DNA of 64,000 bases from Nageia nagi. Taxonomy: Eukaryota; Pinophyta. The stretch's first letter is position 1. Each line of letters begins with the position of its first letter. Both the position numbers and the translations under genes were made by a program. The notes under the pieces were generated by a model. It searched no databases, was not told where the DNA came from, and was given only the letters and a program-made list of their open reading frames with translations. Positions 45,567 through 57,939 of the stretch are shown piece by piece. The stretch covers positions 35,278,001-35,342,000 of the forward strand of contig JBITNC010000002.1 of the NCBI GenBank assembly GCA_050084985.1, written 5' to 3'.

Positions 45567-46053
45567 TGTTGGAATGTATAATGCATTAATGTAAAGGTTT
45601 GTATTAAATCTTCTATGTAAGTTCATTAATACTTAAGGGTATCATTTGATAGTATTTAAATGAATATAATAATATAACTTGTTCTACACTCCATGTTATG
45701 AGCATGTCCCTTAGGTAAAAGGATGTGCATGTATTGGATAAAAGGGTGATCCAAAGAAAGATTTTGGCTTATAAATAGAAGGTTCCTTCTTTTTTATTAC
45801 ACACAAATTTATGGAGTAAAGTTATGCTATAAGATAGAAGTGTATGAGTTGAGATTAGGAGGATTGTAAGAGAGTTGTATTTGTGATTGAAGTAAAGATT
45901 TAGTTAGTGGATGTACTCCTAGTTGGAGGAACCACTTTCAATCTTGAGTTACTTTGTGAGATTATCTTATTTGTGAGTTTGTTAGATGTGTATTGTGAAC
46001 TTTTAAAAGATCTTGGTTGTTTAAGAATTATCTTATTAGTGTTAGTTCTTTCA
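45567..46053 (+). repeat. 3' LTR of copia C
   Basis: The LTR is 487 bp, from TGTTGGAATG to TTCTTTCA, with a TATA-like TATAAATAG near 45770. It is the partner of 37971-38392. It keeps the block lost from the 5' LTR but lacks about ten bases (TCATGCTTTTG region) that the 5' LTR and copy B retain. Confidence 0.92.
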
Positions 46054-47720
46054 GAAGCAAAGGTTTCCTCATAATCTATATCGTATTTCTGAGAAAAACT
46101 TTTAGCTACTAACTTTGCCTTGTATTTTTCAATATCTTCAACTAAATTGAATTTGAATTTATAGATTTATTTGCTGCCAATCTCATTCTTCTTATTGGGA
46201 TAAGGAATCAAATCTCAAGTTTTATTTTTCATAAGTGCCTTATACTCCACTTTCATAGCTTCCATCCAACACTCGTGCTTTGAAGCTTCTTTGAAGGTTG
46301 AGGGCTTATGCTTATTGTTAATTTTGATAAATAAGAATTTGTTCAAGGTCATGCTCCTTGTTACTTTTTGTGTGGAGGAATTTTATTATTGAGGTGACTT
46401 GTCTACATCAATATCTAACTAGTTAAGTGCAGCTAAAGAGTCCTCTTGATTATTAACATTCTCATTAGAAGTAGATTCTTTAGAAAATTCATTGAACTTT
46501 ACATCTCTTGAAATAAACACTGCTTTATAGGATAGAGAGTAGAGTTTGTAGCTTCTATGTTGATTGTCATAACCCACAAAGATGCATTTTTTAATTCTTT
46601 TATCTAACTTTTTTTTCTTAGAAATAATGAAGGAGAATGCTTTACAACCAAACACCTTAAGGTGAGAAATGTTAGATTTTCTTTCTATCTATGCTTCAAA
46701 AGGAATTTTACTTTGAACAGCTTTTATGGGACACCTATTTAAAATGTAAATAGCAGTGCTTACAGCTTGACCTTACAAGAACTAGAAAAGATTACCCAAC
46801 ATGCATCTAGCCATCTCCATAATTATTCTATTTTTTCTTTCGGTAACATCATTATATTGAAGAGTGTAAGGAATCGTAAACTGCCTCTTGATTTCATACT
46901 TAGCATAATAGTCATTGAACTCATTGTTGCTATATTCTCTCCCATTATCTGATCTCAACATTTTGATTTTAAGGTTAGTCTAATTTTCAATAAAGATCTT
47001 AAAACTCTCAAAGGTTTGATTCTTGTGTTCAAGTAGATACCCAAAGGTCATCTTACTAAAGTCATCAATGAAGGTCAAGACGTAAGATGCTCCTCCAAGT
47101 GATTTAATCTGAAACAAACCCATCAAATCTGAATGCACAAGTTGAAGAGGTTGAGATGCTCTTATTGTTTTATCCTTTTTTAAATTTTTATCTATACATT
47201 TTACCAAGAATGCACTTCTTGTATAGACCAACCGAATGAGAAATTGAAGGCAAACCTTCCATATGTTCTTGGTCTTTCATGATTTGAATACTCTGTGTGT
47301 TAAGGTGCCCTAAATGATGGTGTCAAAGATTACCTCTAGAACACACTAGAAGCAAGATACATCTTTGATAGAACTTGATCTATAATGTAGAGGTTATCTT
47401 TCATAGATCTTTTAACCAAAGTGGTAAGTCCTTTCTTAATGCATCAAGATTGAGAGTTGAACTCAAAAGAGTACCTTTTTTTAGCAACTTGGATCACGGA
47501 GAGAAGGTTCATCTTTAACTTAAGAACATGGAGAACATTTTTAAGAACCTTTCCGTGAATCAACGCACTTTTAATTCTTTTGACTTCAAAGGTAGAGTTA
47601 TCACCTATTACAACTGCATCTTTTCTATATTTATGAAAGTTTTCAAATTTTTTCTTTTCAAAACATAGGTGATTAGTGCAACCAAAATCAATAATCTATT
47701 CAGATAAAAAAGATCGAAAC
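46054..47720 (-). pseudogene. copia B pol, N-terminal part (protease, integrase, start of RT)
   Basis: Integrase shows SDLMGLFQIKSLGGASYVLT, FIDDFSKMTFGYLLEHKNQT and the linker KKCIFVGYDNQHRSYKLYS (46655-46419). RT begins in the WMEAMKVEY region near 46270 and runs to the interruption at 46054. A degenerate pre-integrase region lies at about 47220-47420 and a protease remnant near 47690. Stops and shifts are frequent. Confidence 0.88.
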
Positions 47721-47749
47721 AAAGAGCAGAGCATCGCAACAAAACCAAC

Positions 47750-48680
47750 ATGAATATTCTTCTTTTCTTTGTAGTTATTTATATTTCCATTACCTTTGTT
47801 CTGTTCTTTTTTTTTCTTTTTATAGTAATCAACTTTTTTGTGACCTTGAATGCCATAATAGTTACAACTACCATCAAATTTTTCTTTAAGATATGGATTG
47901 TTTGCTTTGCTTTTTTCAACTCTTTGCTTAAATTGGTTGTTGTTGTTGTTGTTCTTGCTGCTGTGGTTATTATTTCTGTTGTTCCTGCTGCTATTGTAGC
48001 CATTACTTCTTTTCTCAAACTTTTTGAAGAAAGAAGGATAAAATTTCTTTTAATGGTTGAATTTTTTTTTAAAGGAGTTTTGGTTTCTCCAAGAGCAACG
48101 TTATTATCTTTAAGAGAAAAAATCAATAGCTTATTGTTAAGGGTTTTCTCATGCTTCAATAGGTGCCTAGAAAGATTCTTAAGAAAGAAAACTTCTTTTT
48201 CATCATTAAGCCTTATTTTCATAACTGTCAAAGTTTTCAAACTTTATAGAAAGGTTGTGAAGAATGATGAAGATCATGAACTCGTCATTAATCCAATTGT
48301 ACCCACAACCAACAAGTTGGGTCCTTAGGTTTGATTTTATTCAAATAGATAGCCATATATTCATCTTCCCTTTAACGAGATTGCAGCAACTTTTGAAGAA
48401 TGGTAAATCTTCTTGAAAAATTTGAACCAAGGTAGATTTGCTTAAGTTTATACCAAGCTTCATTTGCAGAGGTTGAAGAGAAAATTATTAAGAGCACATC
48501 ATCTGAAACTACACGATAAATCATGGAGGTTACCAACTCATTCATGTTGTAATCTTTTAATGCCTTCTCATCTGTAAGAGGGATAAGATTTTCATTCACT
48601 ATTTGTTAAAGCTTCTTTGTCTGCAATTCAGCTCTCATTCGTGATTTTCAAATCTCAAAATTGGAATAATCGAGAATGTG
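47750..48680 (-). pseudogene. copia B gag
   Basis: From the right it reads RMRAELQTKKL, VNENLIPLTDEKALKDYN, MIYRVVSDDVLLIIFSST and KLKQIYLGSNFSRRFTILQK, then FLKNLSRHLLKHEKTLNNK, matching copy C's gag. The zinc knuckle near 47855 reads CNYYGIQGHKKVDYY, so two of its cysteines are replaced by Tyr. Overlapping plus-strand open frames here are shadows. Confidence 0.82.
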
Positions 48681-51600
48681 TTTGGGTAAAAAGGATTCTT
48701 CTATTTACTACATAAGAATATGAAAAAATAATAAGCATATGGTTTAATAAACATCATTATATGTTAAGTTTTAACCAAGTAAATAATACATGTTACATTT
48801 AACACTAGAGACATGTTTAATTTGATTCATAAGTGCAAATTTTTTACAACTCAAATAATTCATGTACCCAAATACATTTCTTATCTCAAGAACCATAGAT
48901 GTAGAGTGATATTGTTGAAGCTTATTTTCTTATCTAAAATCATGCCTTCACCTAGATGCCCACACAAGAGGAGCCCAAGTACTACCAATCCTCAACCAGT
49001 TCATTTTGGTCAGTTTTTAACTCTCACAAAGAGAAGTACCTACTATTTTCCAAGGTTATGATGTTTATTGGATCAACCAAATTATTAATCTTGATTGGAT
49101 TTCAAGTTATCTTTCTAGGTTATCGGGATAATCCTTGAATAGACATGCGGACATATGATATCACTACACACATGCCTTTCCACCTATTGGAATTATGTCC
49201 AGACCAACAGAGGATTTAAGGGCAATTGAGAAGTACTAATTTTTCACAATTTGAATCATCGAACTTAAAGGTTTCAATCTGTTTGTCCTCACGTCATGGC
49301 TCCCCAAACAAATCATGTTGTGAAATGTACGTGCGAATGTGTTCATTTTAGGGGGTTTCTTATGTCAATGTTTGCATTTTTGTTTGTATAAATAAATAAA
49401 GCAAAAAATAAAACATGATGTAAAGATCATAAATAAAACATCATCTATTTAAAATTTGAAATCTAAGTGTCCAATGGATTTTGTTTACCAACCTTTAAAG
49501 GACATCTTTACATCATCTCTTATTTTGCACAAGTCCATTCCATACTTTGCATAAGGATAAATATTCAACATGCAATTTGTAAGTCATAAGCATGCATATT
49601 GAAAAAAATTAAATCATAAGCATTAATTTAAAAATTTAAGTCCTTAACTTAACAAATAAGTATTAAGCATGCATTTAACTTTTAAGTAGTAAGCATTAAC
49701 TTAAAATTTAAGCTATAAGCGTAAACTTAAAAATTATGCAAGCAACGTGCATTAAACTTTAAGTAAAAAATACAAATTACAAATTTTTAAGCATGCATTA
49801 TTATCTTAACAAATAAGTATTAGGCATGCATTTAACTTTTAAGTAGTAAGCATTAACTTAAAATTTAAGCTATAAGTGTATTAAACTTTAAGTAAAAAAT
49901 ACAAATTACAGTTGCCCTTTTTTTACTTAAAGTTGTACCTTTAAAGATAGCATACTTAGCCTAATACTTTATCCTTAAAAGTATTTTGCATGCTAAAAAT
50001 TCTAAGTATACATCCATTCTATTTTTAAGTAAATACACTACAATTTTTCTTAATAACATTACTAAATTTAAGTAGTATTCCTCCTTTTACTTAAAAACAG
50101 CATTCCCTCTTTGAGTAACATATCCCCTTTCAATAATTTTTTCAAACATATTTACTTAAAGAAGTAAATTTTGCAAATTAAGTAAACTACCTCCATAAAA
50201 AGAATTTTACTAAGTAAAATTTTTAAAATAAATTCTATTAAACTTGATGATATTCACCAAAAAAAAGGAAATTAATGGTCATCATTAATTTTAACTTTAC
50301 CTGTACTTCAAGAAAAGAACTATTAATGGGTTATGACACTCATTAATGGAGAAGAAGACATATGGACATCCATTAAAAAAGAAATTAAATGTTGTGTTAA
50401 CTTGTAAGTAACATTTTTTTCAGAGAGTAGGCAACCTTAAAGAGGAAAAGACTCATGGCTGAGAAGGGGAAAAGAAAGGCGGTCAATAGGTCTTGAGTAG
50501 ATGTCAAGAGGCGGCCAAGGAGAAAGGGGGCCAATGTGCAAGGAAATGGAGGGATCAAGGGAGCAAAACAAGTAGATGTCTTAGAGGCATCGCAAGGTGG
50601 GAGGTATAGCTGCACACAGGAGAGGCACCCAATGTCGTAGCAGAGACAACAAAGAGGTTACGTGGATGGAGGAGAGGCTACATAGATGCAAATGGAGGAG
50701 AGGAGGTTTTGGCCATGGAGGATCACACTATCCACTAGAGATGGCCACCATGCTTCCACTAGAGAGGAATAGAGGGAAGGGGTATCGAAGGGCAAAGTGG
50801 AGGGCCAAAAGGAGGTGCCTAGAGGCATCGCAGAGTCAAGCATAGCGGAGGTCGAGTGCAAAGGGGGTGAGAACCCTAGCTAGAAAGCACCATGGAGTCA
50901 TGCTTAACACATGCCTACATGGAGGAGAGCCCTGGCAGGAAAGCACCATGTGGATGGAAGAGAGGCTATGCACAACTAGATGGGCATAAAAATTCTTCCT
51001 TGTTTTTACTGCGAGACTATGGAGAGAGGATAGCGAAGATTAGAAGTCAAAGGTGCTCCATGTAGATAGGTGTGTTGACAATTGTATGATGCATTGGCAT
51101 GCAAATGCCTCCCCTCACACTCCCATGACACAGTCATACAAACTTGGAGGAGTGGTTGTGCAGGATACCACAAATAGGAGGGAAAGGAGCTCAACATATG
51201 TGAAGAAGACAGCAGGGATCCGCCAAAAACAAATTGTACAAAATATTTGGAAAAATAAGGCAAATGAACAATTTAGAAAGATAAGCCTCTCATCCATAAT
51301 TTGACAAGAAATATATATATATGTTTTGCAAAGATAAGAAACAACCAACTCTTTATTTTAATTTTTGTACAATTTTTGTGTAATGAAAGCATATAATTTT
51401 TTTTTTAAAAAAGGAAATATAACCTTCCCCCCATTTTTTATATTTAATACAATATATTTTAGAATATATTATATTAAAAAAAAAGTAATTTTATATACTA
51501 ACTTCCATTTTTTTTAGGTTAGCAATAGCAATATATAAAAAATTGCAACTAAAAAAAAAGGTTAGTATATAAAAAAAAATTGCATCATTTTAAGCATAAC

Positions 51601-51770
51601 TAAAAAAAGTACTAACACATCTCATAAAATATGTTAGTATCACATATGAAATAATCTAAAAAATTAGTCAAAGAAGAAAGGAATTTATACCTTTTCTTGT
51701 GTTTACTTCAACAAGATTTCAAAAGTTAAAGATGAGTGTCCAAACCAAGGATGTGAAGAGGAGCCTCCAA
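48681..51770 (-). other. long untranslated leader of copia B
   Basis: About 3.1 kb lies between gag and the PBS. It is homologous to copy C's leader at both ends but differs in a less AT-rich middle part (50400-51010), where purine-rich GGAGAGG words are frequent on the plus strand. AAGTATTAAGCATGCATT-type words are repeated at 49560-49900. Confidence 0.65.
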
Positions 51771-51787
51771 AGAGCTTTAATACCAAA
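51771..51787 (-). promoter_or_regulatory. primer-binding site of copia B
   Basis: On the minus strand TTTGGTATTAAAGCTC follows the LTR. It is a mutated form of TGGTATCAGAGC. Confidence 0.75.
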
Positions 51788-52287
51788 TGAGAGAATTAAA
51801 CTATAACATGAACAACTCTAAACTCTCAAGATCACATGAAAGCTCACAATACACATCTAACAAACTTACAAAGCAATCTCACAAAGATAACACAAGATGT
51901 AAGTGGTTCCTCCAACTAGGAGTACATCCACTAATTAGATCTTTACTTCAATCACAAATACAACTCTCTTACAATCCTCCTAATCTCAACTCCTAAACAC
52001 TATCCTTTAGCTCAACTTTACTCCACAATTGGTGTATGATCACAAAGAGGGAGCCTTCTATTTATAGGCCAAAATCCCTTTTTAAATCACTCTTTTATCC
52101 AATGTACAAAAGCATGACATGCACATCCTTTTACCCAAGGGGCATGCTCATGACATGGAGTTAGGACAAGTTACATTATCATATTCACTTAAATACTTAA
52201 GGTATCAAATGATACCCCTAAGTATTATTAAATTTACATAGAAGATTATAACAAAACCTTTACAATAATGCAGTATACATTCCAACA
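51788..52287 (-). repeat. 5' LTR of copia B
   Basis: This is a 500-bp LTR reading TGTTGGAATG...CTCTCA on the minus strand, with a TATA box at about 52059-52067. It is the longest LTR of the family here and keeps both blocks that are lost in one or other LTR of copy C. Confidence 0.9.
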
Positions 52288-52819
52288 CCTTTCATATATG
52301 CTCTTGAAGATGTCTTCCAAATAAGATGCAAGATTTTTGTAGTAGATTGAAGAAATTAAAATGAGGTATTCAAATGGACCTTGCCTTATGCAAGTATTTC
52401 AAGATAATATTGTTTCACAAATAACATGCATAGTGTAGTTCTTTTCCATTTCATTCTCAAAGTTTGTTTGTGCAAAATCAAGGGCATTATATAATGCTTT
52501 GGTTGTTGTATGGAATACATTAGCATATCCATTAGTTATAGGCATTCCTTGAATAATAATTCTAAGAATGGAGTTCAATTGATCTTATGTAAGAATATTA
52601 TATTGTATCTCTTCACAGATATACCCAAGAGTTATTATCCTAAGAATGTCCATGCCTCATTCTAAAGATGCAAATATTTCTCATACAACCTTAATACTTG
52701 GAATAATTATTTAATTTAGGCTGAAACTAGCCAATTGTATTTTCTAAAAATACTTGAGAGCCTCCAAACCATGTATATTCTATGCATATCCTATAATCAT
52801 TGCATTCCTTATGATATTG
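52288..52819. other. no gene seen
   Basis: AT-rich sequence with no recognisable coding or repeat structure. Confidence 0.5.
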
Positions 52820-53210
52820 TCAATTATGCAAATATGATATGAATATTGTTTGGTATCGAATGCATTTTGTATTACATCAAAATTGTGCTATATTAAGATG
52901 ATGCAAATATATTGCAATGATGTTAAATATGCAAATGTGACTTAAACATTGTTTGGTACTATCATACATGCTATGCTATATCAAATTTAGGCTATGCAAT
53001 AATGGCATGAGCATTGCAATGATATTGTCATGTAAGTATATTTTGTAGTCTTGTAATTATTCCATGCTTAGAATATACATGATTATTATTGGATACTATC
53101 ATATATGCTATGTTGCTTTGAACTTAGGCTATGCAGGTTTGACATGAATATTGCAATGATATTGTCATATAAACTAAAATTATGCTATGTAAGTATGACA
53201 TCAAGAATAT
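52820..53210. repeat. degenerate tandem repeat
   Basis: About three to four diverged units of roughly 100 bp share GCAATGATATTGTCAT, CATTGTTTGGTACTATCAT and GCTATGCTATAT-type words. Confidence 0.6.
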
Positions 53211-53564
53211 TGTTTTCTTACACTATGTTACACAACTACTCATTTTGTCCATTCTGGATGAGGAAACTCAATAGCTACTATCTTTTCAATAACTTATGAA
53301 GTGGTGTTTATTGGAATTTCTAAATTGTTGAAAATTCTAACATGCACACTTTTTCTTTAGTTCCCAACTATTATTTTTCCTATTTTGTCAATTGCTCCTA
53401 TACATGCATCTTGTTTTTTCATGAGATGCTAAAGGTACTCGAGAACCTCTTGAATGATCATTATTGAGAGACTCTAAAAGTGCCTTGACTAGAAATAAGC
53501 CTTCCCTAGTGAAGAAATAGATTTCCTAGGTGTAAATATGATATCCCAAGACTATATCATATTT

Positions 53565-54200
53565 GGCAGAAAGTGACATCAACATTACCAGTTTCACATC
53601 ACGACTACGAAGCTATCAAGGTTATTTTGCTCAATGTCATATTTGTTAGGAGTTGACATCATCCTACATGTTGCATCACAAGGGAAATATTATTGTGTCG
53701 TGTTTTCCATAAGATGATGTTAGCATTGCCAGTGTTGCATCATTACTACAAAGACATCAAGGTTATTTTTCTCAATGCCATGTTTTATAGGAGTTGACAT
53801 CATCAATTACATTATCACATCACAACTAAGGCATTACAAAGGTATTATTACTCAATGTTGTGATTATCAAGAGTTGATGTTACCACTCTTGCTAATATAT
53901 TTTGCTGATATCATCACCTTTAAAGTGTGATTCATTCTTTCACCCTTTTTTGCATTGGGCCAAAGATCCTTGTTGATATCATCAGCCTCAAAGTGCGATA
54001 ATCCACATTATGCATTATTTTAACTATGGCTACTTTAGATTTGACAATGACAAGCCTTTTGTTGATCATGGTAGCTCAAATTCTTCTTGGGACTATGTTG
54101 TGTAGTATATGAGTTGACGTCAACATTGATAATGTTGCATCATGGCTAAGGAGCATGCCATGATTATGAAAAATTAGTGTTAGCAGCCTTTTAGCAAAAC
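53565..54200. repeat. degenerate tandem repeat
   Basis: Four or five diverged units of roughly 110-140 bp are built on GTTGACATCATCA, TTGCATCACAACTA, ATCAAGGTTATTTTTCTCAA and TGCCATG words. No protein-coding sense is seen. Confidence 0.65.
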
Positions 54201-56824
54201 ATCTCAAGAGGATAAGTGCACCACCAAACTACTTGTTCATAGGCCTTTCTTCATGTTGACATCGTCATCACAAAGTTGCACTCCTAAGAAAGGAAAAAGT
54301 AAGAAAATACAATGGCCCTCAGGCACACTTGATGATGTCAGTAGGAGATGTACGAATGAGAAAAGATTATTCATGGATGGTAATTTTTTCCTGGTGTGAG
54401 AGTGAAAGAGCTTGTACAAAAGAGTAAAAATCATCAAAAAAACACTAAGGTATTATTATCTCTTGGGCTCCCCTCACATCAACATGAGCCTCCAATCTTC
54501 AAAGCACTATAAAATATACTAATTCTTGGGGGTATCAAATGTTGATGTCAACATGCACACAAGAAGAGCTTGATAATGTCAAGTAGTAAGGAAATACACT
54601 ATTTCCTAGGTCTTCACCTTGATGATATCAACAACTGCAAAAATGCAGCTTAGCAATGCTTACCAGGCATGATGAAGGGTAATATCAATGTAAAACTTTA
54701 TCAACCAATGAAATAATGTGTGTACAAAGTTAAATGAGCATTCATGATTGAGTTGACAAGTATTAAAAACATTAAACTACAAAATAATTAGTCATAAATC
54801 CTATCAAGAGATTGCATGCATAACAGGATAAATTTAGAGTGCAAAAGAAGAACAAAATGATCGCACCTACAGATCCTATTAGAAATATTAAATGTAGAAC
54901 TTTGTAGATAGTATCCTTCATAAGTAATCACCATCCAAAAGGAAATATTGAAATACAGTAGTTGTAGATAGCCTCAAAAGTGCAATCACTGTTGATGAAG
55001 ATTGATCAAGAATAACTAAAAAGAGGTGAAGATTTAATTGAGAAGTTGATTGCAGATGACATGATGAGAACTACACAATAAGAAGAATAATACCCAAGTG
55101 CAAGTAATTGCATAAATCTTCTCACATTTTACCTATTTACTAGATAAAGGTATTGTCTAGAGCCCATTTTGTTTCCTTAGTTCTTTTTCCTCCTTTTCTA
55201 TCGTGCTATAGAAACTTACTTTGTTATTCATTCATTTTTAGGATATATCCAGGCACTACGATGTCACTTTGGCCCATGTCTAGAGACCACATATGGATTG
55301 TTATTTAGCTCATTATCAGATTTTATCCATGGAGTTATTGTTAGTTTATCTAGAGATTTTATTATTCAAGATTCTATTACATCATTTGAACAAAATGTTA
55401 TCCTTGTAATCTTGATTTATGTTTTGTTACAATGATCTAGACTCATTGAACATAAAATTGCAATACAATGGTATTTGATTTGGCTACATATTTATTTTTA
55501 TTGAATGAATATCATTACATGTTGTAGCCTTACATTAGTTGAATGTTACAGTATCATATTACTCCTAAATATTGAATGTTTGTTATTACATTATTTGAAT
55601 GAGAGATGTTAAATATTTATTTCAATGTTATTTTTTCCATTTGTATGACTTTGTTACCCAATGGATCTAAATAGTGATCTTTATCTTATTATTTAGGTGA
55701 ATTCATGGTGGTTGGTCAATCTCTTAATAGTATTGCTACTATATTAGTTGTCGGTTGGTATTTAGAGTATAAACCTCAAGAAAGACTCATCAAGGTTACA
55801 TTTTCAATCCATTTTTATCATATTATCCTAGGTCTAGTACCTAAAGAACTACCTAAAAAGGAGGTCATTATCAGATGATCTTATACATCTATTGACACAA
55901 GGGAGGATTAAGAATTGTGAAACTAGATTCAACCTCACAACTAAAGAGGTATTAATTCTTATCACAACAATATCATTAGCCTCTTGCACAACAAATGAGA
56001 GTGTCTATAAAAGAACATTCTTTATCTATACCTACATTGCTTGATCAAGATAAAACAATTGCTTGAGAAAGATTTTGTGGCATCTTGCAAGTGCAATGGG
56101 GCCATGTTAGAAGTGAGGCAAGTAGGTATTATGGACATGAGGTTGGTCAATTAAACACAAGTAGGTAATTTGGTAAAATAAAAAGAGAAAGAGAGAAAAT
56201 AAAAGTATTACTAAGGTATAAAATTAAGAGCCTAATCATGTATGCATGTTGTAATGTATTGAAATGAAGGTTTATTATATTGAGTGAGTTTTAGTTATGG
56301 AATTAATGTTTCATGTTTGACTCTTAGTTGTATTCCATAGTAGCAATACTTTATTTACATAGATGGATATTTATGTATCTAGCACAAGTACTCTCAAGAT
56401 ACCTTCTTGCCTCATCTATGATGGTTGGGGTGGGTAGGGATGTTTAAACATCTGCCTATTATATGGAGGGCTCAAATTCTTTATTGTTCCATTCCCAAAA
56501 CACAATCTATTAAAGTAATATTTCAAATGAGCAAAGGGTTAGATGTTATTTTTATCAATCCAATTATTAAGATCAAATCCTAAAATATCCAAGTATTTTA
56601 TGAACCTAAGCTAAAAATATTAATCATTTTGATACATCTTAGAGACCAATTTGAGCAACCTTATATGAAGGTTTCTTCATGGCCAACCTTGTATGATGTC
56701 TCTTTGTTATATTTTATTAAACAATATTCAAGCCTTTTTTATGGTCCTAAATTTAGCATATATATCTATTAGAGCATTATTCACAATAACATAAGATGGT
56801 ACTTTCATATATGCTTTTAAATGG
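54201..56824. other. no gene seen
   Basis: AT-rich DNA with scattered short open frames and no recognisable domain. It may be internal sequence of an old LTR element with the two tandem-repeat blocks before it, but no LTR ends were found. Confidence 0.4.
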
Positions 56825-57025
56825 TAATAATAAGAGGGTGGTTTAAAATCATTGTCTTAGTATCCTTTAGTATGATTATAAATCACCCTCTTAGGTTTTA
56901 TTAGGGTCTTACTATGCCTTATAAAAGGGAATATGATAACAATCATAACAGACCTAAGAGGGGAATTTATAACTATCCTGAAAGACCCTATAAAAGTAGT
57001 TTTAAACCACCCTCATAGGTATAAA
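56825..57025. mobile_element. palindromic MITE-like segment
   Basis: The left arm GAGGGTGGTTTAAAATCA and the right arm TAGTTTTAAACCACCCTCAT are inverse complements. Inner words (TAGGGTCTT and AAGACCCTA, CCTCTTAGG and CCTAAGAGG) also pair. The segment can fold into a hairpin of about 200 bp. No target duplication was fixed. Confidence 0.55.
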
Positions 57026-57175
57026 TCGAGGCCATTTTATGAGGTGGTTTTTTACTATTGTCATATGTTGTTAGTTTTTTTATGATACTCTTATAAATGA
57101 TGGATCAATAATAACCCTTAAAGTTCTTTAAGAGTAGTTTAGAATTACCCTAAAATGCCCTTCTTGGTATAGTGC

Positions 57176-57935
57176 AACTCCTTTCAATACGATGTGCCTT
57201 AAATACTTTACTTCAATGATTCCAAATGAGCACTTTGATTGCTTTCCATATATATATGTGTGTGTGTGTGTATGTGTGTGTGTGTGTGTGTGTGTGAATT
57301 CCAAATGTCACAAATTTTCTTCCCAAATTCTATTGCAAACCAAAATATCATCAAAGAAGACTAAAATGAACTTGCATAAGAATGATTTAAAGATAGTAGT
57401 CAGGATGCTTTAGAATGTTGGTGGAGCATTTATCAATCCGAATTGTATAACTAAGAACTCATAATGTCCCTCATGTATTATAAAAACTATTTTTGAAATA
57501 TATTCATCTTTAATTCTAATATGGTGATATCTTAATAATAAGTCTAACTTTGAAAAGAGACAAGTTCCATGCAAATCATCTAGTAACTCATATATGACAA
57601 GAATGGGTAATTTATCCTTAATAATAAGTTGATTGATGGTTTGAAATTCCACACAACCTCTTACTTCCATCCTTTTCTTTGACACATAAAACAAGAGAAT
57701 AATATGGGCTCACACTTGGAAAAACCACTGTTATTTGCAAAAACTTACATACTATTTTTTTATCTTTATTTTTTGTACATATGAATATCTATATGGCCTT
57801 ATGATTAAAGAGATATCTCTTGCAATTAGTTATGATATGTGGTCATATGTTCTTTTAAGTGGTAGTTATGAGGTCTTCTTGAATACTTTTGAGAATTTTT
57901 GTAATAACTTCCTCATTTTCTTAGGTATTTATTAG
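57176..57935 (-). pseudogene. Ty3/gypsy reverse-transcriptase fragment
   Basis: In minus-strand order it reads the pre-RT region (FSKVFKK, KRTYDHIS, RPYRYSYVQK), the RT core (VEFQTINQLIIKDKLPILVI, LHGTCLFSKLDLLLRYHHI, HEGHYEFLVIQFGLINAPPTF), the catalytic box FFDDIL near 57345-57356, and the thumb part YGKQSKCSFGIIEVKYL and HIVLKGVAL. A (TG)n microsatellite (57257-57296) splits the sequence after the catalytic box. Conserved SGYHQI is changed to LRYHHI. It ends near 57176 and is probably the distal part of the gypsy gag-protease at 61.3-63.1 kb. Confidence 0.9.
57257..57296. repeat. (TG)n microsatellite inside gypsy RT
   Basis: About 20 dinucleotides with one TA interruption, directly preceded by a short (TA)n run. 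Confidence 0.95.
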
Positions 57936-57939
57936 TTTG

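Larger units (their letters stand above)
37971..46053 (+). mobile_element. copia copy C, complete but inactive, inserted in copy B
   Basis: This 8.1-kb element has a 5' LTR (37971-38392), PBS, a 2.5-kb leader, gag, protease, integrase, RT, RNase H, a PPT and a 3' LTR (45567-46053). The flanks are the two halves of copy B's RT, so it landed inside [11 protein letters not shown]. The five bases on each side are CGAGC and GAAGC, a target duplication with two changes. All reading frames are broken. Confidence 0.93.
46054..52287 (-). mobile_element. copia copy B, 5' half (minus strand)
   Basis: In minus-strand order it has a 5' LTR, PBS, long leader, gag, protease, integrase and the N-terminal part of RT. 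It ends at 46054, where copy C's 3' LTR abuts. Together with 36241-37970 it makes one copia element of about 8 kb lacking its own 3' LTR. Confidence 0.9.

Noticed and set aside
50597-50861. Open frames on both strands in a purine-rich part of the copia B leader
   Set aside because: Biased composition explains the lack of stops. The region lies in an untranslated leader and is not conserved with copy C.
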